Shown here: positions 38,001-49,892 of the stretch, in pieces
Layout of the letters: each line of letters starts with the position of its first letter
Position numbering within the stretch: position 1 is the first letter of the stretch
Source of the DNA: Microglena sp. YARC
Lineage: Eukaryota > Chlorophyta > Chlorophyceae > Chlamydomonadales > Chlamydomonadaceae
Direction of reading: 5' to 3'
DNA length: 64,000 bases
Assembly (NCBI GenBank): GCA_022414725.1
Contig: CM039467.1
Coordinates: 17,306,011 to 17,370,010, forward strand
Made by a program: the position numbers and the translations under genes
Notes under the pieces: model-generated
What the model was told of the DNA's origin: nothing
What the model saw: the letters and a program-made list of their open reading frames with translations, nothing else
The model's database searches: none

Positions 38001-41000
38001 CTCTCCACCAGTGCACGCACCAGCTTGCCCAGTGCCTTGCTCACCTGGTGGTGAATGGGTGTGTGGCGGGGGGAGGGGTGTGTGTGTGTGGCGGGGGGGG
38101 GGTCTCCACCAGTGCACGCACCAGCTTGCTCAGCGCCTTGCTCACCTGGTGGGTGGGATGGTGGGTGGGATGGATGGGTGGGGGGTGGGGGGGGTGGGGG
38201 GGGCAGGGGCGGAGTGGATGGCCGGGTGGGGGGGGGGGGGGGGAGGGATGGGGGTCTCCATTAGTGCATGCACCAGCTTGCCTAGCGCCTTGCATACCTG
38301 GGGTGGGGGGTGGGGTTGAGTGGGGGTGGGCAGGTAAGGGGGGGTTGAGTGGGGGTGCTCACATTGTTCACTGGTGCTGGATCACAACGTAGTGGGTGAT
38401 GGTGGGGGTAAGGGTGCAGATGGGGGGTAGTGGTGCAAGTGGGTGTGCAGGTGGGAGGGGTGGGGGTGCTTACCTCATTCACTGGTGGCTGGATCACGAT
38501 GTCCACGTTCTGCAGGGAGAAAGTGATCTTGAAGAGGGGACCTTGGGCGCAGGGGGCGGCTACCATCTGCAGCACCTCCACCTTCCGCCGCTTGCGGCGG
38601 GAGTCTATCATCTGTTGTAGCGTGTCCATCGCATTCAACACCATCTTGTTGAGAGCGTTGAAAATCGCGCGCTCCCAATAGCCGTAGTAGGTGTGCAGCT
38701 GAGGAGACTTCCCCGTGTTGGTGCCTGCTACGACCTCCTCTATCTTACCCAGAATGGGGCTGATGGTGCGGTACTTCTTCACTAGCTTGTCCACCGACTC
38801 GAGACGTTCTTTCTCCACGAGATCGTAGAACTCGGTGAGGTCCATCACCTCTGCGCTCTCGTCGGGCTCGGTGATGATGTTGGCGCCGGCGATGGAGTAC
38901 ACCACGTTCTCTATGATGCCGCTGTTCTTCTGGACCTGCATATGCATGGACGTGTGTGTGTATGTGTGTATATATGTGTGTGTATGTATGTGTGACAACT
39001 ATATGTTGAACCAACGGTGTACATACACAGGTGTTTAACACCCTGAACACCTGTTTTAACAACCTGAAAACAGGGTGCAGGCTGCCGAGGGAGTGCGCCG
39101 GTGTGGTGATGAATACATAATCTAGTAGCCCAGCTCGGTCGAGGGCTAGGGCGGGTTTGGTTATCACACGGATTGAACAACAAATAAAACAGGGATTTTT
39201 CTCCGCTTTATAAAGCAATCACTGCTTATGACCCTGTTTTAGCAAAAATTGCCGCTATAAAAATGTCCTAAATGGCCCTGAAAAGCTATATATAAAAATG
39301 CTGTCTCTGGAGGAGGCCTAAAACCAGGAAGGTAGAAAAAAAACCATTATCACATTTGAAAAAAAGCTGATTTAAACCGAAGGGACCCTGCTTTTACCAA
39401 CCTGCTTCACGATCTGTTGGAAGGCGTTGATGGACTTGGACGCGGCTTGGATTGAACTCGGGATGCCGCGAGGGAGTTCCAGTTTAGGATGTGGAAGCCG
39501 GCATGGAGCGAGCCTTCCAGGTCGGTCAGCTTCTTAGCCATGAGCTCCTTCTCAATGGGGCTCAGCTGGTTGATAACCTGATAGGCAGACAGTATTTGTA
39601 TTAGTGTTATTATTCGTGTTGGTACATAAGTATATAATCAGTGCTAGCTATGGGTGAGGGACATTGTTGCTCAACATGACCTCCAGCCATGCACGGTGAG
39701 GGTGGGAGTGATGGCAGGTACTGCAGCAACCTACTGGGCAGCTGGTTGAGGCATTCTGCTATTTACATCCAGACCCCCAAAATGAAGCCCCAGCCCTGGG
39801 CCCCTAGCTCTCTAGGTACCCAGTCCCAAACCCTAGGTCCTAAGGTCCAGCCCCCTGATCGCACCTCGTAGTAGTGGCCCAACACGACCTCCAGGCCTTC
39901 CAGCCATGCATGCTACTTGTCCTCCTGCAAAGCCAATTCTAGGCCCTAGGCTCCTAGCTCTCTAGGTGCCCAGCCCTAGCCCCAGCCCCAGCCTCTAGGC
40001 CCAGACCCCTGATCGCACCTGGTAGTAGTGGCTCAACATGACCTCCAGGCCCTGCAGCCATGCATGGTACTTGACCTCCTGGAGAGCTAGACCTAGGCCC
40101 TAGGCCTCTACGTAACCAGCCCCAGCCCCTAGGTACCAAGGTCTCTAGGTACCCAGCCCCTAGGTACCAAAGTCCAGCCCCCTGCTCTCACCTTTATAGT
40201 AGTGGCTCAACATGACCTATAGCCCCTCCAGCCATGCATGGTACTTGACCTCCTGGAGAGCTAGGCCTAGGCTACCCCAGCCCCTAGGTACCCAGCCCCA
40301 GCCCCTAGGTCCCAAGGTCTCCAGGTACCCAGCCCCAGCCCCTAGGTCCCAAGGTCCAGCCCCCTGATCTCACCTCGTAGTAGTGGCTCAACATGACCTC
40401 CAGGCCCTCCAGCCATGCATGGTACTTGTCCTCTTGGAGAGCCACGTTGAGGGCTAGCTCCGGGATGGGAAATCCCATCCTGTCCAGGTAGCGTGTCTCG
40501 CGAATGAGCTTGATCAAGTCTGCATGGAAGTTTGTGGGGAATGGGGATGGGGGTGGGCGTGTCTCGCAAATGAGCTTGATCAAGTCTGTGTGGAAGTTGG
40601 TGGGTGGGGTGGAGTGGGTTGGGGGGGGAGGGTCTTCAGAATGAGCTTGATCAAGTCTGCGTGGAAGTTGGTGGTGGTGGTGGCGTTGGTGGGGGTGGGG
40701 GTCTTGAGAAATGAGCTTGATCAAGTCTTTGTGGAAGTTTGGTGCGTGTGTGGTGTTGTGTGTGTGGGGGGGGGGGGGGGGGAGGGGGTCTTGAGAATGA
40801 GCTTGATCAAGTGTGTGGTGGTGGTGGGTGTGAAAGGCACTCTTTCATAATCAGACTGCAACAGAGGGACATGCGAGAGAAATAGTATAAGCTGTTTACA
40901 AGTGTGACGGAAATACACACACACACACACACACCTGCATGGAACTTAACCTCCACGATTCCAGTCTCTGGGTTCTTGCGGAAGACGTTCCTCTTCAAAT

Positions 41001-44000
41001 GAACGGTGGCCACACTGTTGATTGACTCACTCCTACCGCACACACACACACATACACATCCAAGCACACACACACATTTACATACACCCACCCACACATA
41101 CAGACACACCCACACATACACACACCCACACACATCCAAACACACACATACACACACACCTGCATGGAAGTTGACCTCCACGATTCCTGTCTCTGGGTTC
41201 TTGCGGAAGACGTTCCTCTTTAGATGAACAGTGGCCACACTGTTGATTGACTCGCTCCATGTTGAGAAGCTCTTTTTCTCAAAGTACATGATACTACGAG
41301 CAAGGGCCTTGAACTTGGCCTCCATGTTTTGCCAATCTCGTGTGACAGCAAAGTGGGTGGGTGGGTGGTGGGTGGGTGGGTGGTGGGGGGGTCAGGGAAT
41401 GCATGGCGTCAGGTGGGGACAGGAGGGGCGGTGCAAGAGGCAGGTGATGGGCGGGGGAGGAGTTTTGAACTTGAACTTGGCCTCCCATGTTTTGGCCAAT
41501 CTCCTGTGACAGCACGGTGTGTGTGTGTTGTGTGTGTGTGTGTGGAGGGGGGGGGGGGGGATCAGGTAATGCATGGGGTCAGGTGGGGACAGGGAGGGGC
41601 GGTGCAAGAGGCAGGTGATGGGCAGGGAGAGGAGTTTTGAACTTGAACTTGGCCTCCATGTTTTGGCCAATCTCTGTGACAGCAAGGTGTGTGTGTGTGT
41701 GTGTGTGTGTGTGGAGGGGGGGGGGAGGGATCAGGTAATGCATGGGGTCAGGTGGGACAGGGAGGGGGCGGTGCAAGAGGCATGGGTGATGGGCGGGAGA
41801 GGAGTTTTGAACTTGAACTTGGCCCTCCATGTTTTGGCCAATCTCTGTGACAGAAAGGTGTGTGTGTGTGTGTGTGTGTGTGTGGTGGAGGGGGGGGGGG
41901 GGGGGGGGGGGGGATCAGGTAATGCATGGGGTCAGGTGGGGACAGGGACGGGGCGGTGCAAGAGGCAGGAGATGGGCGGGGGAGGAGTTTTGAACTTGGA
42001 CTCCATGTTCAGGCCAATCTCTGTGGTAGCAAGGTGCGGGTAAGTGCGACTGTACAGATAGCATGGATGTACAGATTGCATGGATGTACAGATAGCATGG
42101 ATGTACAGATTGCATGGATGTACAGATAGCATGGTTGTACAGGTAGCATTGAAGTACAGATGACATGGATGTACACATAGCATAGATGTACAGATAGCAT
42201 GGATGTACAGATAGAAAGGATGTACAGATAGCACGGATGTACAGATAGCATGGTTGTACGGGTAGCATTGAAGTACAGATAACATGGATGTACACATGGC
42301 ATGGATGTACACATAGCATGGATGTACGCATAGCATGGATGTACAGATAGCCTTGAAGTACAGATAGCATGAAAGTATGAAGGACCCGACGTCCCCAATG
42401 TACCTGTGGTGCGGATGATCTCTTCCTCTGTACTCTGCAGCTTGGCCATGGTCTGCTTCACACGTGCCAACAAGGAGCGCGACCACTTGATTGCTCCGGC
42501 AATGGGGGGGCTGGTTCTTGTCACAGGGGGGGTCCTCCTTGTTAGTTCAAAGATCTCCATAGTGGCGTCAATCTCGCGCGTGAACTGCTCGACAATGTCG
42601 TTGAATTTATTGATGACCTGCTTCTGGATGGCGCCCTTGCTCTTGATAGATTTGAAGGACTGGAGCAGGTCGCAGGCACCTTCGGCGGAGCGCAGCTTGC
42701 GGAAGCTGCAGGGTTGAAAGCCAGTGGGGGAATGAAGGCAGTTAGGGCATTGTCAGCATAGCACATAGCCTTAATGGCACACACACATACATAGCATCAT
42801 ATCATCATACTCACATGCACCTACCTTGCATCAATGAGCTCTCGTGTAGCTGATGTAATGTCTTCATTGTCAGCACAGCACATAGCCTTGATGGCACACA
42901 CACACACATAGCATCATATCATCATACTCTCATGCACATGCACCTACCTTGAGTCAATCAGCTCTCGTGTAGCTGATGTAATGTCTTCATTGTCAGCATA
43001 GCACACAGCCTTGTTGGCACACACACATATCACCAAACTGTCACACACAAGCACATACCTTGTATCAATGAGCTCTCGTGTAGCTGACTTAATGTCTTCA
43101 TTGCCAGCATAGATCATAGCCTTGATGGCACACACACACATCTATCACCTAACTGTCATGCACAAGCACATACCGTGTATCAATGAGCTCTCGTGTAGCT
43201 GATTTAATGTCTTCATTGTCAGCATGGCACATAGCATTGATGGCACACACACATATCATCACACCAACATGCACAAGTACATACCTTGTATCAATTAGCT
43301 CTCGTGTACCTGACTTAACGTCCTCATCGTCAGCATAGCTCACAGCCTTGATGGCATTCACACATATATCCCACACATATATCCCACACATATATCCCAC
43401 ACATATATCACCAAACTGGCATGCACAAGCACATACCTTGTATCAATTAGCTCTCGCGTTGCTGATTTAATGTCTTCATTGTCGGCATAGAAGGTCGCCT
43501 TGATGGCCTTCCACTCCGCGTTATTGCCGTAGTCGAAGATGTTAAACATAACAGCCTCGACCGGTTCATACATTGCTTTCACTCGCTGGACCACGCGGTC
43601 GATGCCCTGGGTGTCACCAGTGACAGCCTTGAGCTCGGGTCCCAGAAACTTGAAAAAGTCGTCCACAATCTCCACCATCTCGATGATATCATTGCAAATG
43701 TCAGCCATGTAGTTGGTGCGGGCGAAGAGGAGCTGTTTAGGGAACTCCCAACGTGCGTCACGGCCGCTCATCTCGATCTTCTCACGCACCTAGGGAGGGA
43801 AGGAGGGGGGGGGAGGGGGGAGTAGGTGAAGCCGGGGGTCAGGTGGTGGGGAGAGGGTGGGGTGGTGCAAGAGGCGGTGCGGGCAAAGAGGAGCTGTTCG
43901 GGAACTCCTAACGTGCGTCACGGCCACTCATCTCGATCTTCGTACGCACATAGGGAGGGGGGAGGGGGGGGGAGGGGGGAGCAGGTGAAGCCGGGGGTCA

Positions 44001-47000
44001 GGTGATGGGGAGGGGAGGGGGATGGGGGGAGGGGGGAGGGGGAGCAGGTGACGCTGGGGTCAGTGATGGGGAGGTGATGGGGCAGTAATGGGGAGGGGGA
44101 GGGGGAACAGGTGACGTTGGGGGTCGGGTAATGGGGAGGTGATGGGGAGGCGGGGGGGAGGGGGGGGGGGAGGGAGCAGGTGACGCCGGGGGTCAGATGA
44201 TGGTGATGGGAGGGGAGGGGGTCAGGTGATTGGGAGGGGAGGGGTTCAGACAACGCCGAGGGTTGGGCGATGGGAAGGGAAGGGGAATCATGTAATGCCT
44301 AGGGTCAGGTGGTGGGGAGAGGGAGGGGGTAGTGCAAGAGGCAGGTGATGTGCGGGGGAGGAGTTTTGAACATGAACTTGGACTCCATGTTCAGGCCAAT
44401 CTCTATGGCTGAAAAGTGTGGGTGGTGTGGTGTGGTGGGTGGGTGGGGGGAGGAGGGAATCAGGTAATGCATGATGTCAGGTGGGGAGAGGGAGGGGGCA
44501 ATGAAAGGGGCAGGTGATGGGAGGGGGGCAAGCACGCGCACAGACACACGCACATGCACACACTAACACATACATGCATACACACACATTCAGCCACCCC
44601 TGAAAACACTCACCTGCATGTACGTCAAGTGCCAGTGCTCTAAGACATTCTTGCACGTGCGGACCAGGTCTACAGCCTCTTGAGGACTATTCCTGAAGAT
44701 ATTGCGCATGTCAATGGCAACCTCCACGCGGTCCCCGATTTCCCGCGCAATGCGCTGGAACAGGGAGCCCATGCGCTGGTCGTCGGAGTAGTGGCGGGAG
44801 ATAATCCAGACCATGCGAAGCGCATTCATCATGGGTGGGAGGGTGTCTAGGATTCCGTGGAGAGGTCCGCTGCTGATATTCTTAAAGTGGCGCTCTAAGG
44901 TGGTAAGGAACTTCACGTTGTCGCGGGCTTCAGCTGCGAGCTTGGTCAGTTCAGCCATTTGGCTTTTGAAGCCAGTCAGCAGGTTGCGATCGTCAGAGCC
45001 GGTCTCTACCACGTTCATCATCTTGCGCACCTGAGGGTGGAAATGTGTGTGTGTGTGGGGGGGGGGGGTTGAGGGGGGGGGACAAGAGGGCCAGGGGGAT
45101 TATGTGGATGTGGGGGCGAGTGTGGATGAGTGGGTGGGTGGGGGTCGTGTATTTGCATCTGCATATGTATACTTGAGCATGTGCCAGTGTAAGGGTGTAT
45201 TGGCATGTGTGGGGTGGGGTGGGGTGGGGGTGCTTGGGTGTGGGTGGTGTGGGTGTGGGTGGGGAGATATCCATCTTCTCTGCTGCCACAGCACCCCAGA
45301 CGAACCTCAAGCCCCCTCACCGCCACCCCCACTCTCCTATCCCTCGCGCTTGGACCCACCCACCCCTGCACCCAGTCACCCCTGCACCCAGCCACCCATA
45401 AACACACATGCCTCCCCAATTGATCTCCACCCGCACACCTGAGGCAAGTTCAGCTGCTCATAGATGGAACTAAGCACAGCATTCCCCCACATCCAACCGC
45501 CCCGTGCCCAGCCACCCACAAACACACATGCCTCCCCAATCGATCTTCACACACACACCTGAAGCCTCACCTTCACCCCACCCCTGCACTCAGCCACCCA
45601 CACACCTGAGGCAAGTTCAGCTGCTCATAGATGGAACTAAGCACAGCATTCTCCCACACCCAGCCACCCACATCCAACCGCCCCGTGCCCAGCCACCCAC
45701 AAACACACATGCCTCCCCAATCGATCTTCACCCACACACGTGAAGCCTCACCCTCACCCCACCCCACCCCCACACCCAGCCACCCACACACCTGAGGCTG
45801 CTCATAGATGGAACTAAGCACAGCATTGCCCACACCCAGCCACCCACACCCAACCGCCCTGTGCCCAGCCACCCACAAACACACATGCCTCCCCAATCGA
45901 TCTTCACCCACACACCTGAAGCCTCACCCTCACCCCACCCCTGCACTCAGCCACCCACACACCTGAGGCAAGTTCAGCTGCTCATAGATGGAACTAAGCA
46001 CAGCATTGCCCACACCCAGCCACCCACATCCAACCGCCCCGTGCCCAGCCACCCACAAACACACATGCCTCCCCAATCGATCTTCACCCACACACGTGAA
46101 GCCTCACCCTCACCCCACCCCACACCCACACCCAGCCACCCACACACCTGAGGCTGCTCATAGATGGAACTAAGCACAGCATTGCCCACACCCAGCCACC
46201 CACACCCAACCGCCCTGTGCCCAGCCACCCACAAACACACATGCCTCCCCAATCGATCTTCACCCACACACCTGAAGCCTCACCCTCACCCCACCCCTGC
46301 ACTCAGCCACCCACACACCTGAGGCAAGTTCAACTGCTCATAGATGGAACTAAGCACAGCATTGCCCACACCAGCCACCCACACCCAACCGCCCCTGTGC
46401 CCAAGCCACCCACAAACACACATGCCTCCCCAATCGATCTTCACCCACACACGTGAAGCCTCACCCTCACCCCCACCCACCCCCGCACCCAGCCACCCAC
46501 ACACCTGAGGCTGCTCATAGATGGAACTAAGCACAGCATTGCCCACACCCAGCCACCCACACCCAACCGCCCTGTGCCCAGCCACCCACAAACACACATG
46601 CCTCCCCAATCGATCTTCACCCACACACCTGAAGCCTCACCCTCACCCCACCCCTGCACTCAGCCACCCACACACCTGAGGCAAGTTCAACTGCTCATAG
46701 ATGGAACTAAGCACAGCATTCCCCCACACCCAGCCACCCACACCCAACCGCCCCGTGCCCAGCCACCCACAAACACACATGCCTCCCCGATCGATCTCCA
46801 CCCACACACCTGAAGCCTCACCCTCACCCCACCCCACCCCTGCACCCAGCCACCCACACACCTGAGGCAAGTTCAACTGCTCATAGATGGAACTAAGCAC
46901 AGCATTCCTCTCCCTCCAAAATTCGATCTCTGCTAGGGGCCCTTTGCCTGAGGGTGTTTTCTCACTCTCTCGTTGCATCACAGTGGCCAGGACAGTGCTC

Positions 47001-49269
47001 CATTCGGACATGGCGGTCTCTAGTTGGAGGACGATTTCTGAATCCAGGACGGCTTTCTCTACGCTCTCTACAATGACATCCGGGACCTGGGGGCAGATCA
47101 GCAGAAGAGTGTGGTGGGTGGATGCATGCGTGAGTGGTCGTGGCTGTGTAGGTGGGTGGCTGTGGGCATGGGGACGGGGTTGAAAGGGGTGGTGGGAAAG
47201 GGGGATACTTGAGGGGGGGGGGGGGGGGGGGGGGGGATTGTTGGCGGCTTTCTCCACGCTCTCCACAATGACATCCGATATTTGGAGCAGATCAGCAGAA
47301 GAGTGTGCGCAGGTGGGTGCGGGTGTGGGTGGGTGGGTGTGGGTGTGGGTGTGGGTGGGTGGGGGGGCTGGGTGGGTGGCTGTGGGTGTGGGTGGCTGTT
47401 GCTGTGGGTGGCTGTGGCTGTTGCATCACAGTGGCCTGGACACTGCTCCATCCAGACATGGCGGTCTCTAGCTGCAGGACGATTTCTGAATCGAGGGCGG
47501 CTTTCTTTACGCTCTCCACAATGACATCCGGGACTTTGGGGCAGATTAGCAGAAGAGTGTGGGTGGGTGGGTGGGTGAGTGAGTGTGTGCGCGTGTGCGT
47601 GTTTGTGAGTGTGTGTGTGTGGAGGGGGGGGGGGGGGGGATTGCTGACGGCATTCTCTACGCTCTCCACAATGAAAGCAGGGACCTGAAAGCAGAACAGC
47701 AGACGAGTGGGGCAAGGGACAGGGGTTGAAAATGGTACCAGGAGGGGATGAATGGGTGGGACGGGGTGGGGGGGGGATGACTGAAGGCACCTTTCGTGTT
47801 TGTTCGGAACACAGTTGTACAACAAATGTATTGCCTGATCAATCTGCCCAGAGCGGACTAACCGCCAGTCTGGCACAGTTGTACATCAAATATATTGCCG
47901 GACCAATCTGCTCAGAGAAGACTCACCGCCAGTGTGGCACACTTGTAAAACAAATGTATTGCCTGACCAATCTGCCCGGAGCGGACTCACCACCAGTGTG
48001 GCACAGTTGTACATCAAATATATTGCCGAACCAATCTGCTCAGAGCAGACTCACCGCCAGTGTGGCACACTTGTACATCAAATACATTGCTGAACCAATC
48101 TGCCCAGAGCAGACTCACTGCCAGGGTGGCACACTTGTACAACAAATGTATTGCCTACCATTCTGCCCAGAGCGGACTCACTGCCAGGGTGGAACAGTTG
48201 TGCAACAAATGTATTGCCTGACCAATCTGCCCAGAGCAGACTCACCAATAGTGTTGGCCAGAACAACCTCATCAAGATTGTGGCAAGAACAAGTGCTTAA
48301 GCTACAGGGCTAGGTCGGGGGCATCCTATGTTTCCGGGCTTCCCAGACATCATTGGCCAGAACACCCACACCAACACACACGCACACACACACCAACACA
48401 CACACACACCAGAACACACACACCAACACACGTACGCACCCACACCAACACACACACCAACACAAACGCACCAGAACACACACACACAACAACAAGAAGA
48501 GTTTAAGCTACAGGCTAGTCCGGGGGCATCCTATGTTTTCTGGCTGACTCACCAACAGTGTGACATCTCCATTAAGCTGCTGCAGTGCATGCGACACCTG
48601 GCTCAAGAACTTTTGCATGTTCCCTAGCAGGTCTCTATAAGAGCTGTTAGCGGTGTTGCCTATTAGCATGCCGGGGTTTGCATTGTCCACGCCAGCCATC
48701 TGCAGCAGCACTGGGAGGTAGACGTTGGAGATGGTGGACTCAAGGAGGCGGAGGGAAGGACCCTCGCACAGCAGCCCATGCTCCAGCATGCTATCGATTT
48801 CCTCGATCACCACCCTTCCGGGTTTGGACTTGAGGAAGTAGAAGGAGCGGCAAGCGGAGAGGGCTTCCGGGAGGGAGCCCACTGATATGTGCAGCTTGTT
48901 GATTTCCTTGGGGACCATGACGCTGATCATTTTGGGGGCCGCGGGTTCAGGGGGTGGAGGGGGGGCCTTGGCCTCGCCCTCCTCGCCCTCTGCTGGGGCC
49001 CCCTCCTCACACTCAGCCTTCTCGCCCTCAGCAGCACCCTCAGCAGGGGGGACCTCGCCCTCGGCAGGGGGGGCTTCGCTCTCACCAGGAGCAGCTGCTT
49101 CTGCTGGGGGGGCTTCACCCTCAGCAGGGGGCGCTTCGCCAGCTGCAGCCTCCTCTCTCTCGGGTGGTGCTTCACCTTCTGCAGGCTTCTCACCTGTGTA
49201 GATGGTGCATGTGGTATGGATTTCTGACACATACACATGCTTTTGATGATGATGATTACATGACACATA

Positions 49270-49313
<44 letters not shown>

Positions 49314-49855
49314 AACATGATGACACATACTTTTGATGATCATGATTACATTTTTCCTGGTACCCTACTGGACTCCAAATGTGCCCGCAGGTTGACAAAG
49401 TCAAGGGGAACTGACATACCTGCTTGGCCAATTTCAAACGCTGGGTAGATTGTGCATGTGTAGGCATGTAAATATTGTACTGGTCCCTAAGATTATTGGG
49501 CAATTTATCATACGGGTATCGAACGATGTACTACGCAATATATTGATGTGATGTCCAATATTGTACGATATTGTACGATATATCATGGGACATTGTTGAT
49601 ACATCATACGATATATTGTATGATATATTGATATATTGTACAATATGTACGATATTGTACAATATCGTACAATATATTATGTGACTTTGTCGATGCATCA
49701 TACAATATATTTTATAATATATTGATATATCGTACGATATTGTACGATATATCATGTGACATTGTTGATTCATCATACGATATATTGTATGATATATTGA
49801 TATATTGTACGATATTGTACGATATTGTACGATATGTCATGTGACATAATTGATA

Positions 49856-49892
<37 letters not shown>

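Noticed and set aside
38045..38473. Echo arrays as alternative mutually exclusive exons
   Set aside because: Most copies have only one splice site and are truncated, so they cannot be complete cassette exons, although use as alternative donors or acceptors remains open.
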